This document shows, in pieces, positions 21,275 through 31,384 of a DNA stretch of 64,000 bases. The notes under the pieces were generated by a model that ran no database searches, was not told the origin of the DNA, and was given only the letters and a program-made list of their open reading frames with translations. The stretch is from Macrocystis pyrifera (Eukaryota > Sar > Phaeophyceae > Laminariales > Laminariaceae). Position 1 is the stretch's first letter, and each line of letters begins with the position of its first letter. Location: the NCBI GenBank assembly GCA_031763025.1, contig JASSKH010000006.1, forward strand, positions 2,336,958-2,400,957, read 5' to 3'. The position numbers and the translations under genes are program-made.

Positions 21275-21665
21275 GTGTACCAAACTCCCCCTATGTGTGA
21301 AGGTGTTACCTGCCGAGCTATAGGGGTAAAAGATCGATCGATTACCCAGCCCAGGGTAATCCTTATAACACTCTCCCCCCCCTCTGAACGGCGGGATCTT
21401 TCGGGGCGTCGGAACTGTATACGTCTGTACGCTGACCTACCCGCTTCGTTTCATTACCTGGGGAACCAGGGAGATGTGTGTGTGTGTGTGTGTGTGTTTT
21501 TTTTTTTAGGGACGCACGCGCAAGCGTTTCTATAAAAGAAGCGTTCGAAGTGAGGTTCGAACCCGTGACCTGGACGACGACGTCAAATGTGAAGGAGTTA
21601 CCTACTGAGCTATAGGGGTAAGAGATCGATCGAATACCCAGCCCAGGGCAATCCTTATAACACAT
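21275..21665 (-). mobile_element. SINE-B locus 1, dimeric tRNA-like SINE
   Basis: On the minus strand a tRNA-like head reads TATAGCTCAGTAGGTAACTC (A box) and ACGGGTTCGAACCTCACTTC (B box). A body with a GT/T run and CCCCAGGTAATGAAACGAAG follows. Then comes a second, partial head with CTATAGCTCGGCAGGTAAC. Each head is preceded by the string GGGTAATCGATCGATC or close variants. The same partial-head/body/head order recurs at three other loci, so the dimer is the mobile unit. Confidence 0.8.
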
Positions 21666-22494
21666 GTCACACTCGTCTACTTTTCTCATCTCCTCTTCTA
21701 ACACATCCTACCCCTATCCCCCACCCCCGACGCCTACCCCTACACCCCTAGGCTTGTCCCCATCCCGCACTCCGACTCTCACCTTGAGAAATGTTGTCTG
21801 GGAACATTATAGCAGAAACAAAGAGTAAGGACAGCGCGTAATGACTATAACAGATACCTGCTAGAGCTCAGCCCGGAGGTAGGTACAGATACTAAAAGTG
21901 CTCTTTTCTTGTGTCCGTGGTTTCCTTTTTTTCAGAGAGCTTGTGAGCGTTCCACGTTGAAGCTCATGCCGCGTACCACGTTGTCGGATGGCAAGAATAA
22001 ATATTGCTAGTACCAAAAACGATCGGTTATTTGGTCGCCGTACATCGTATATCGAAAGTTTCGAAAGTTTCCACGTATCGGAAGTCTCGATATATTGTTG
22101 TTGCGTGTGTATGTCATCCGCATCCTCAACACTGCATACAGCTGCTGTGCAGCACGAGCTTCAACCTTGATCACTCATAAACATTTTCCGAAAGAAGAAT
22201 GGTATCATCGAATGCGCCCTTTCGCACTCCATCCCCTGGCATCTCCGTGCTTCTTATGCTGAGACTGAACGAAAGCTTCGTCGTACCAGATACCGAAACC
22301 GTATCGATTTCGATGTACCTGGTAGGTTTTTTGGTTCATCGGCATCGTATCGCACTCGACACACTGACTGTCGGCTGCAAGGTAATTATCGAAATTAAAA
22401 ACCACATGGTATTCATTTCAACTCTCAAAGCCTCCTGGGGCACCAGTACTACTGCTGTATGTATAGGTTCTATTGTTACTGGCAGAATGTGCAC
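21666..22494. other. Unassigned spacer
   Basis: The 116-residue frame 22199-22549 (plus) is unrecognised and runs into a dispersed repeat. A GATCA/TTGAAGC motif copy is at 22154-22190. Confidence 0.35.
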
Positions 22495-22595
22495 CACTTT
22501 TTGGCCTCACGAGGCAATATTTCTGACTGACTGTTACTACGCTCCTTAATTGAGGAACTACACAGCACTCAGTAAGACATTCGTACCTTTGAAAT
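22495..22595 (+). repeat. Dispersed CGAGGCAA/TGAGGAACTAC repeat, copy 1
   Basis: CTCACGAGGCAATATTTCTG and TTGAGGAACTACACAGCACT recur at 62120-62210 (plus) and, in reverse, at 26285-26395. Confidence 0.6.
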
Positions 22596-22686
22596 AAAAG
22601 GCGGTTCGACAGGGTGGGGGGAGGGGGGTCAACTTTGAGGTCCTCACTTTCTTCAGTCGCTCAGAGCCATCCGGCCGAGCGACAAA

Positions 22687-22795
22687 TACGAGGGACCCTA
22701 GTAAATAGGGCCTACGGTACAAACCAAAAGCTATACATTTATTTCCCAATTTTTACTGCCAATACTAGGTCCTATTTACGATGGCCCCCCACTAC
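22687..22795 (+). mobile_element. M1 MITE, copy 8 (diverged)
   Basis: TACGAGGGACCCTAGTAAAT to CTATTTACGATGGCCCCCCA. Terminal TTA is mutated on both sides. Confidence 0.75.
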
Positions 22796-23360
22796 TGTGT
22801 ACTACACTATTAACATTTGTTTTGCACTTTTTTTTACGGCTGGTCAGCCTTTTTCTTTCCGCGATACGCACCACCGCCCACGGTGGATTCGTTTGTTTGT
22901 TCATTTTTACTCTGCGCCAACCAAAACGTTTTAAAAAATCCGCTAGTAGTATTAATGTATTCATACCATACAAAATGGGCGACGTTTCAGGGCCACTCGC
23001 CGGGGTTGGGTACATGCCAAAAAGCGGCACCTGGTACGCAGTACGTAGTGCAACGGCGGTGATCCTGTATCCGTTATAGAGGAGAACACACAGGGTACGT
23101 TTTTTCTTGGTTAATATCGTGTGTCTTCTTCATACATCATCAACGCGATCTACGGAGACGTTTGTTTCCGTTACTGCTGTGGCACGTCGGTTGATCTCGT
23201 ACTCGGGGCATGTCTCCTCGTACTGGTGCGATCTACGGAGGAGACGTTTGCTTTACTACAGCAGCAGCAGTAGCACGTCGCGTGAATCACGTACTGATAC
23301 GTATTGCACCGCCTTGTAGCTACTACGTGATGCCATCACGGCGGTGAAAAAGGATGGTAG
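22796..23360. other. Unassigned spacer
   Basis: ACGGAGACGTTTG and ACGGAGGAGACGTTTGCTTT near 23151 and 23235 form a loose direct repeat. No gene seen. Confidence 0.35.
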
Positions 23361-24160
23361 CCCCCCCCCCCCCCCCCCGGGAGAAAGTAAGAAAAGGGCG
23401 AGCGGGAATAAGGTGGGATGGTGTAGTTGAGAAATTATTGAAGGATGTAAGGGGAAACCAAGAAGAGATGATGTCCGCCGGGAAGTTGTTGGGAGATACA
23501 AGGCAGAAGCAGAAGAAAGGATAGAAAGAAGGGAAAGGCTAGCGCTAAGAAACAAGGTGGAATCGGAAAAACACTTATTTGGAGATATGCGGGGGATTGA
23601 AGGAAGGAATAGGAACTATTAATAAAAACGTGTTTGCACGGCCCCATGGACTTCGCGCAAACGCTGAAACTGCGCTTTCGTGAAGGTGACCTGGACCTGC
23701 CAGAAAGAAGAAAGAGGTATGCCAGTAGCCGGGAGGAGGAGGAAGTAAATGCACAGGTGTGCCCGTGTGGCAAAGCAATAGAGAGTAGAACTCACATACT
23801 AGTAGTATACTAGGAGAATGTGAAATATACAAGGAGGAACGGGATGTGTTCGAAGAGGAGATGAGGAAAATAGACGAATGTGACATGGAAGAGTTTTATA
23901 CCCTGAATAGCAGCGAGAAAACGATCGCTATCCTGGGAGATAGATGGTGGACATAGGCGGCCAGACTGGAAGGGGATACAATCAGCAAAAAGTTTCTATG
24001 TAATATATGGAAACAACGTAATGAGCGCCCAATTGTTGGAGATGTCTCTGTTAGGAGTAGGAACGGTGCTCCATCTCGAAAGGGATGCGTGGTCAATGGT
24101 CAAATGACTAAGTAAGGCAAGCAACAAATTAGTACGTACGCCCCCTCCCCCCTCCACCCC
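23361..24160 (+). pseudogene. LINE-C 3' fragment: RT C-terminal zinc-knuckle region, C runs at both ends
   Basis: The fragment starts directly after a C18 run (about 23361-23378), as a 5'-truncated copy would. Read across frameshifts, it encodes the C-terminal part of a non-LTR reverse transcriptase. A basic/Glu-rich stretch is followed near 23760 by a cysteine knuckle reading C-P-C-G-K-A, then S-R-T-H-I. Acidic E-E-E/E-M-R-K-I-D-E-C-D, then A-I-L-G-D-R-W-W and a basic tail ending near 24110 follow. C-x-C...H knuckles after the RT domain are standard in LINEs. The 3' end reads GGCAAGCAACAAATTAGTAC, then GTACG and C-rich DNA to 24160, so the element ends in poly-C rather than poly-A. Frame breaks and a missing RT domain make it dead. 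Confidence 0.75.
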
Positions 24161-25236
24161 CACCTACCGTAGCACCGGTCAATATTGGTCGTTATCCAGT
24201 AGTGGTTGATTTACAGTATTGGTCGTTATACGGTATTGGTTGTTTTTACAACCTAGGTCATGGGTCATGAGACAATCGTTCATCGGGATAACAAGCGTAC
24301 GGATTTTCGCAAGCTTCAGGTTTTGGGACGGGTAGGGAGCTCCTCAAGCGTCACCATCTCCGGCTTCGTCCAGCTCGAAAGGGTTCCCTCCCTCTCTCCC
24401 TCCCTCCCTGCTCCCCTTCAAACAAACGCCTGTCACGAAAGGGGTAACCTACTGCTCCACCTATTCATAGTCAGCGTTGACTGAGTCCCATGGAGTAGTA
24501 GCCTATATCCCTTCAGCCCTATACAATACATGTTTCGTGCAGGTTCGGCACAGTCTCTCGGCATGATTTCCGGGGCGAGCCCCATCGCCACGCGCTGCTG
24601 GTCTCAGTAGAGGAATCGACCATTCCCCGTCTTTCCACCTGGAAGAAAGTTGATGATGGCCGATTACATTATTGAATCCCGCACGTTTCATGTGTACGGG
24701 CATTTGCCTGTCCCTTCTGCTCATTAGGGGGGTACGCATCGCAATCCCTCTTAGTATTTACGAGCCTTTATATCACCAGTCTATCGGTAGTTTCACACTT
24801 ATTTCTCTAAATACGAGGTATTAATAGCTTGATACGACGTAGTAATATTAATTATGAATGACTTGCGTATGAGAAATCGTAGGGTTGCTTCAAAAACACT
24901 TCAGCATTATATGCCAAGCGAGGGGAGGTGAAAAAAAAACGAGGACGGATCGATGTCATCCCCCCTCAGGTGTTCGGAATAATTGTCCAGATTTTCCCAT
25001 GGATGGGCAGGAAATCGGGTCATTTTCCGAGTCACTTTATTTACACCATGAATAATACCTTTCTTATCGTTAGTTTTTTTTTTAAGTGTTTCAGTAGCTT
25101 CCTGTACTCTCAGAAAATGACCTGTTTCCTCTAACGGTCATGTGAAGTGGAAATATGCTGGAGATATTACTGCCTCGAAGAATACTTTTCCACATTGCAG
25201 GACACAGAGAATGGTTGAAAAAAAACAGTGAAGTGG

Positions 25237-25238
<2 letters not shown>
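24161..25238. other. Unassigned 1.1 kb
   Basis: TATTGGTCGTTAT repeats loosely at 24183-24240. GTCAGCGTTGACTGAGTCCC (24471) resembles strings at 57425 and 28655. No gene recognised. Confidence 0.35.
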
Positions 25239-25272
<34 letters not shown>

Positions 25273-25400
25273 AAAGGACGAAAAGTTCTGATGCCGGGAA
25301 TCGAACCCTCGACCTCCAATTCAAAGTATTCCACTTCGTACAAACCAGTATATAATATCTGTTGTTGTTGTTGTTGTTTTCTTCACATTAAACCGTTCTT
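25239..25400 (-). mobile_element. tRNA-like fragment beside a long A run
   Basis: On the minus strand GTCGAGGGTTCGATTCCCGG is a strong B box, followed by CATCAGAACTTTT and then the T-rich complement of the A run at 25239-25265. No A box or acceptor partner is found at tRNA spacing, so this is not an intact tRNA gene. A SINE head or tRNA pseudogene is likely. The CTTCACATTA string at 25381 repeats the one at 4771. Confidence 0.45.
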
Positions 25401-25951
25401 TCTACGCGTCGACATCCAGCACAACCAGTGTCCGTGCCGATTCTTCAAACCTAGAGAGATACAAGTTCTGTGGTCACAAAGCTACGCCACAGAGATACTA
25501 CGTTGCCACGTATGTAATGCAATGCCATGTCATCATACTGCGTACGACAGGCACGACATACACATTCCATGACTTAGAGAAACAAAAACGAAACAAAGAG
25601 AAAAAACAAAAACAAAAACAAAGACAATTCGAAAGAGAAAAGAAACAAAAAAAAGATATCTACATGCTACCGGTGAAACTACTGTACCATATATTTGAGG
25701 ACAGACTCGCACCTCGGAGGGCGAAATGACGCGTGCTTCGGTGCAGGGGTACCACTTTTTTTGGTAAACCTATTCTCTGAAAGACCGGGGGGGGGTTCCT
25801 TAGCCTAAAATCGTCGGGAAAATGATATTTACTTTTTTTTTGGGCAATACGAAACTTTTGTTTTACCTGATTGTTGATGGGGTATAGGCCATGGGATGGT
25901 TCATCGAGCCGCACTTTCTAGTTTTTTTTCCAATGTCAGTTTTGGGTGACA
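25401..25951. other. Unassigned spacer with AAACAAAAAC repeats
   Basis: Interrupted (AAACA)n at about 25580-25650. No gene seen. Confidence 0.4.
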
Positions 25952-26045
25952 TATTACGGAGGACCATAGTTAAAACCCTACATATTTACCTTTTCTTACT
26001 ATTAATAACAATATTGGGTCCTGTTAACTATGGACCCCCGTAATA
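25952..26045 (+). mobile_element. M1 MITE, copy 9, internally shortened
   Basis: TATTACGGAGGACCATAG to CTATGGACCCCCGTAATA with about 15 bp missing after the left arm (GTTAAAACCC instead of the GGACCTATGG block). It is followed after one base by the next copy. Confidence 0.85.
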
Positions 26046-26046
26046 C

Positions 26047-26155
26047 TATTACGGGGTCCATAGTTAATAGGACCTATGGTATACATAAAAAATCTATATA
26101 TTTCCCTATTTTTACTGACAATATTTGATCCGATTAACTATGGTCCCCCGTAATA
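26047..26155 (+). mobile_element. M1 MITE, copy 10, back to back with copy 9
   Basis: TATTACGGGGTCCATAG to CTATGGTCCCCCGTAATA. The junction AATACTATTACGG indicates insertion into, or next to, the TA end of the neighbouring copy. Confidence 0.9.
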
Positions 26156-26284
26156 GTAGTAGTAGTATGGAATAGAGCGCCTCGAGTGAGGATACCTCAG
26201 TTTTTTTTTTTTTGGCGCCTCTCTTCTACCTTTGTACATGTACGTGTCAAATTTTTTTTTTTCTACGATAATAATAGTGCAAAA

Positions 26285-26395
26285 CAAATACTTGGAACAA
26301 CAAGGCACACCCCTTATTATCGGGCAGTTCCTCAGTTATAGTCGTGAGGAGCTCCGCCAGCTCAAATATATTTGCCTTGCGAGGCAAAAGGGGCT
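26285..26395 (-). repeat. Dispersed CGAGGCAA/TGAGGAACTAC repeat, copy 2
   Basis: Reverse complement contains CGCAAGGCAAATATATTTG and ACTGAGGAACTGC, in the same order as the copies at 22.5 and 62.1 kb. Confidence 0.55.
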
Positions 26396-26402
26396 ACATC
26401 AG

Positions 26403-26514
26403 TATTACGGGGGTCCATAGTTAATAGGACCTATGGTACACATAAAAAATTATATATTTACCTATTTTTACTAGCAATATTTGGTCCTATTTACTATGAT
26501 GGTCCCCCGTAATA
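26403..26514 (+). mobile_element. M1 MITE, copy 11
   Basis: TATTACGGGGGTCCATAG to GGTCCCCCGTAATA. It carries a small ATG duplication near the right arm (CTATGATGGTCC). Confidence 0.9.
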
Positions 26515-26794
26515 GTACCCCTGTCGATACACGCCTCTTCATTTCCGGCGGCCGTGTAAAGAGGCGTGCTGTATTCTATTCGGTACGTATATACCAATCT
26601 GACCGGAAATATAAACGCCGTTTGATATCGGTCTCAGAATGTCAATGTATGTCATATTTTCGTCCAGAGTGGTACAGCGTAATGTTTCGAAATTTTCGAC
26701 CTTTTGTACTTGTACCCAAATATCGTTAGGAAGCGTGGTATCTCTAAGTTCACGAGAGATGCATGTTTTGCTCACAACCGACGGAATTAATTAT
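26515..26794. other. Unassigned spacer
   Basis: The open frame 26639-26944 crosses into the recombinase remnant in a different frame. Nothing else seen. Confidence 0.35.
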
Positions 26795-27520
26795 TTACAG
26801 TCATGGCACCCCGAAAAGAATTCGGCGCCCTATATCGTGGGACACGTTGTTGGAAGGACAGGGCCTGGCCCTGTCGTGGGGCCCGGGCGGCCGAGTGCTT
26901 TGGCTATCGCTAGCGTTGGGCTATTTTTTCATGGCGAGATCTGACGAAATATTCGCCTCCTCGTCCGGAGTAGTACACCCCGTGCATTGCTTGACGAGGG
27001 GGGACATATATAGCGTTGTTCGCGGGGGGGCGGTGGTTGAACTCGGTGCAGTGGCATCGGGCTACCAGCATCGAGGTTCTATTTCGAGGCCATAAAGGCG
27101 ACCAGGCTCAGCAAGGATCGGTTATCGTGCGCACACGCGACGACGCCTTCGGGGGCGCGTTCCGGGGTAGGAGCAGGCGGCGGTGCCGTCGCTCTCATGG
27201 TGGAGTTGTTGTCGAGATATCCGACGTTGCCAGAAAGCGCCCCCCTGTCGTCGTATCGGTACGATGATGAGGTCAGAGTGTGGGGGCCGTCGGGGCACTC
27301 CGCGAAGTGGTAGCGGAAGCAGGAGACGACCCCAGCGAAGTCGGCCTCCATTCATTGCGTATCGGCGCAACCACTACTCTAGCGGCGGGGGGGGAAGTGC
27401 CGCAGAGGGTGATTCAGAGAGAAGGTAGATGGAAGTCCCCAGAGTCTTCCAAGATGTACACCCGCAATAACCCAGAGGACGCGGGTATCGTATCTCGTAA
27501 ACTAGCAGAGACGGGTAAGA
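26795..27520 (+). pseudogene. Decayed tyrosine recombinase (Crypton- or DIRS/Ngaro-type)
   Basis: Reading the plus strand across at least three frame changes gives the catalytic half of a tyrosine recombinase. Near 26930 M-A-R-S-D-E-I-F carries the box I arginine. At about 27060-27110 there is R-G-H-K-G-D followed by a basic patch. At about 27197 M-V-E-L-L-S-R-Y-P leads to the frame shift near 27280. From 27340, G-L-H-S-L-R-I-G gives the H-x-x-R of box II, then I-Q-R-E-G-R-W-K-S and M-Y-T-R with the nucleophilic tyrosine. All catalytic residues can be seen, but they are split among frames, so the copy is inactive. This family cuts and joins DNA through a 3'-phosphotyrosine. Eukaryotic members belong mostly to Cryptons and DIRS-like elements. 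No RT or inverted ends are seen beside it, which slightly favours Crypton. Confidence 0.75.
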
Positions 27521-28261
27521 TAGGGCAGAGGCAGCCAGGTCAGGGTACTGTTTGGGGCCGAACACCGGAGTATCGACGCGACCGCGGTATGGGGGTATGT
27601 CAATGGTTTTCTACCATTGGGGGTCTCGGTCGTCCGAGAGATTGCGCTTGTTAGAGCCCCGGTCAGTCGGCTGGGGGGGGGGGAACTCCCGGGTACTGGC
27701 AGTACGATAAGGCAACGAGAGTCAGCGGCCGGTGCCGCGGCTCTCGTACCACGCCAGGAGACTCCCCCCCCCCGACGTCGGAGAGAATAGTAGTAACATG
27801 ACAATTCGAAGGATACACAACAAAATGCACCTTTTTTCCGGTCTGTGTTTTGACGTAATTGTTCTTGACTTAACTCCTACTCGGTCCACTACGGGATTTT
27901 TCATTTTTTATCTCGGCATCAATTCACGGGTGGGGTCAGACCTCACGGGACGAGTCGGGTCGGGTCGGGTCGGGTCGGGTAACAGTCAGCATTGACTGCT
28001 AGCTCAGTGGTTGGGGTGTAGTATCTCTAAACCAAACACAATTCGGGGTTGAAATATCTCCGACATCCTTCTTGCCATTTTTCCTTGAGACTCATGGAAA
28101 TTACGAAATGATACGCCTGAGAGTAATCGTACACACTCAAGAACAAGCGCCCCAATACCTCCTGTTCGGGGCGGTGCTGACTAAAGGGATTGCAACCCTT
28201 GAGCCCCGACTTCGCAGCCAGTGGACCTACTGTACCCCGGATCGCGCTTTCATTAGAGGAA
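27521..28261. other. Unassigned, with a GGGTC pentanucleotide repeat
   Basis: (GGGTC)n at 27951-27982. A G10 run (27675) and a C10 run (27765) flank ~80 bp. GACTGCTAGCTCAGTGGTTG at 27993 is A-box-like and has a near-complement at 28641-28672, so the 28-kb SINE-B locus may lie within a larger inverted arrangement. Confidence 0.45.
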
Positions 28262-28655
28262 GAGATACTGTGTGTGATGGTATTACCTGCTGAGCTATGA
28301 TATGGATGTAAACCATCGATCGATTACCCAGCCCAGGTTAATCCTAATCCATATAAAATCCTCCCCCCCTCTGAACGGCGGGATCTTTGGGGCGTCGGTA
28401 CCGTTGTACGGCCGTATGCGCTGACGTATATACCCGCTTCGTTTCAATACCACCTGGGGAACCCAGGGAGAATCTGATAATGTTTTGCGGAGACGCACGC
28501 CGCGCAAGCGTTTCTATAAAAAAAAAGAAACGTTCGAAGTGAGATTCGAACCCGTATCCTCGGCGACGTCAAATGCGACGGTGTTACCTACTGAGCTATA
28601 GAGGTAAAAGATCGATCGACTACTCAGCCCAGGGCAATCCCATCCTAACCACTGA
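28262..28655 (-). mobile_element. SINE-B locus 2
   Basis: Right head on the minus strand: CTATAGCTCAGTAGGTAACA and ACGGGTTCGAATCTCACTTC. The left partial head has GCTGAGCTATGATATGG in an altered form. The body differs from the other loci by lacking the GT run. Confidence 0.8.
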
Positions 28656-29446
28656 GCTGACAGTCAGCGCTGACCCGGCGCGTGAGAGTTTACAACCCTG
28701 CTGAAACCCCACCTGTGACCCGACCCGACCTGACTCGACCCGTCATATTTCAAATTTTTCCTGACCGGAGCGCCGCGGATCGGGTCATGACCCGCGAAGG
28801 TAGTAGGCGAAAGGCTGCCGTGGCATGCGCCATAGATGACGATATCACGATACAGCAAGCGCTTGCACGAAGCAGCCGGGCTGCTGGGCCACCTACCGTG
28901 CTACTGGGTGCCACAAAACAAAGTTTCTAAAACGAAAATGCAAAAAAAAAAAAAAAAAAACAGTTTTATTACTGCTGTAGCAATAAGCCGAAGCAAATAA
29001 ATGTGGCAGGCAGACATACAAAGGGGAATGTACACGTGGTTTCTCGGATCCGTCGTGGGTTCCGATCGCTATATATACTATTATAGTATATATTTACTGT
29101 GCATACATTATATTATAACTGGTATGTACTACTATCAATATTAATAATATATATGCTGGTAATATATACTGCTGTATATATTATACTGGTACGTTATACA
29201 CCAGGTATACATTAATTACGGAAGGATATTCGGTTCATGCAGGAACGGCATCTACGCTATATTGTCAGAAGGCAGGCATAACAATAATGTATTTATTATA
29301 CATGTGTTGTATATACATACAGTAGTAGCTCACGTATATGTTATATATACTCCCCGCGATGGTTGTACTTTGTACGTCAATAAAAAAGGCACATCAACAC
29401 ATGTGTATAATATGCATCAACATATGTGTATAATATGGTACTTAAA
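28656..29446. other. Unassigned, AT-rich centre
   Basis: 29070-29230 is a run of TATATATACTATTATAGTAT-like imperfect palindromes. A dispersed repeat copy is inside (next entry). The frame 28682-28930 has no recognised domain. Confidence 0.4.
29217..29285 (+). repeat. Dispersed GGAAGGATATTCGG repeat, copy 1
   Basis: ACGGAAGGATATTCGGTT and AACGGCATCTACGCTATATT followed by GTCAGAAGGCA recur at 42850-42915 and 43299-43352. Copy 2 is the host of Gypsy-1. Confidence 0.7.
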
Positions 29447-29525
29447 ACCCCTTTAGTACCGCAGTCCCGATTTGGGGACAAATCACTTGGAATTAGACTG
29501 GTTCGTCCCCTAACCGGGACTAACT
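29447..29525. repeat. M2 hairpin repeat, copy 9
   Basis: CGCAGTCCCGATTTGGGGAC and GGTTCGTCCCCTAACCGGGA around ATCACTTGGAATTAGA. Confidence 0.75.
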
Positions 29526-30142
29526 CGTTCGTGCTGCAGTGCCGTGCGCGCGTTCACACGTCGGAGACCGCTGACTATGACTATTACGTACCAGGTATAC
29601 AGCGGAAGAAAAAAAAAACATAAAACAAACAGAGCCGTGATTGTTTGGGTCGCTATCGTTGCGACTGTGCATGTTGCCCTGTGTCCTCGAAAGGGTTTAT
29701 CACGTTGAGATCATCGTCACCAGAACATTATGGCTTGCACACGAAGGGCTGGTTCGGAAAACAATCGGCCAGGAAACAAAAAAAAACAGATGCATACGTG
29801 ACCACAAAACAAAACTACAGCAGTAGTACGGGTGCATGCGCGCGTACGTGTGTCCTGTGTCCTGTACTTGGGACCAAATACCCCGTCGGCGTTGAAGCTC
29901 ACGACGCGGTGCATTGTCGGATGGGAAATACTAGATTGCGAGCGTATAGGATTTTTTCAGGGGCCGGGTTCTTGCTGGATTTCTTCTTATTTCTTCTAAA
30001 AACGTTTTAGGATGAGTGATCCAAGTTGAAGGACGCTGCGGTTCAGTAGGCTACTACTACTGTAGTAGTCCAATATGCTACCGTAATCCGATAGGCTACA
30101 GTAATCCAATAGGCTGTTGTAATCCAAAATATAGTCTACTAC
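29526..30142. other. Unassigned spacer
   Basis: The 121-residue frame 29645-30010 has no domain. CCAATA/AGGCTAC words at 30040-30140 (ATAGGCTACAGTAATCCAAT) recur at 33640-33720 and 46830-46860. Confidence 0.35.
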
Positions 30143-31109
30143 TATTACGGGGGTCCATAGTTAACAGGACCTATGGTATGCATAAAAACCTATATACTTC
30201 ACACCTCGGGATAACGTAACACTCGGATAACACTTATCTACGTTATGGGGCCTAACACAGGAACGTGGTAACGTACTAACATAGTGTTAGCACTAGAGGA
30301 GCGATCACGGTAACGAGGTAACACAGTGTTAACTGGAAACCCACGAACGTGCACGAGCCTCAACGTTATGTTGCTGCTCGGTCTCGTCCAGCTCGGGTAC
30401 AGTAACATTGTGTTATGCCGTGATCAGTCCTTGAACTAACACCGTAACACAGTGTTAGGCTTTGACCAAACGCGTACGTTATCACTCTAACATGCCCAGA
30501 TCGACATCCATCTGCATGTTTACTATTAATAACACGATAATATAATGAATGTTATTGTCGACGCAGCGTTAGACGTAACACAATAACATTATGTTACCCT
30601 TAAGAGGAGTGTTATACATAACACCCTAACACAACGTTACCATGTTCGCCAGCACTAACACATAACATTGTGCTACAGATAACACACTAACGCAACATAA
30701 CGCAATGGCCAGCACTACTAACACTACGTTATCTGGACCCCCCATCTGATTGCCTTAGGGTCGGACAACGTAACACTTAACGTACGTTAGATACGTTACA
30801 GTCTTAGTCGGCCCATACGTAACATTCTGTTAGGATGTTATTAGGATGTTAGCCTAAATGCGAAAGTCTCTGTAACATTCTGTTACGGTGTTACCGCCAG
30901 TAAAGATCTGATGGTAATATTCCGTTACCGTGTTACCATAAAAACCAATCCGGGTCTAACTTTATGTTACTGAGTTACCGTTGGGGCCGAAGTCGTTCTA
31001 ACGTTAAGTTACAACGTTACCCTTTGGATCTTCCCGAGATCTAACATGTGTTACCTGTGTTAGTGGCCAAACGGGCGTGTGGGAGTAACATAGCGTAGCC
31101 GTGTTATCC

Positions 31110-31278
31110 AATTTCGCCGACATCCCAGTAGGGGATACCTACGAAAATATCCCCGGGGGGGAGGATAGCATGGCATCCCCGGTAAAAAAACGCCTCCATA
31201 TTTTAAAACCCCAAAACAGGGGATATTTAGGAGGGATCCCCGCAAAAAAAAACGTCTCATTTCTTTTTGTGGAAACCC
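31110..31278 (+). repeat. CATCCCCGG repeat, copy 2, nested in the TAAC-rich element
   Basis: GGCATCCCCGGTAAAAAAAC and GCCTCCATATTTTAAAACCC match the copy at 2.1 kb. TAAC-type dyads stop at its edges and resume after it, so it looks inserted. Confidence 0.55.
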
Positions 31279-31285
31279 CGCCAGT

Positions 31286-31384
31286 ACGTTATCCATCTAT
31301 AACATATTACGTTATCCATCTATAACATATTACGTTATCCATCTACGATATAACACATTACGTTATCCATCTATAACGTAATCT
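31286..31384. repeat. Four tandem ACGTTATCCATCTATAAC units
   Basis: Units start at 31286, 31309, 31332 and 31360 (23, 23, 28 and ~24 bp). The array lies inside the TAAC-rich element. Confidence 0.85.

Noticed and set aside
21540-21660. Possible functional tRNA gene in the SINE-B head
   Set aside because: The same head recurs at four loci with a conserved non-tRNA body, and no clean cloverleaf closes.
25266-25340. Possible tRNA gene on the minus strand
   Set aside because: A strong B box is present but no A box or acceptor stem closes at tRNA length. Better read as a SINE head or tRNA fossil.
27951-27982. GGGTC repeats as a telomere or interstitial telomere
   Set aside because: Only about six units, a non-telomeric pentamer, and embedded among dispersed repeats.
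31286-31384. CRISPR-like array
   Set aside because: Units are contiguous 23-28-bp tandem repeats without unique spacers, in eukaryotic DNA.
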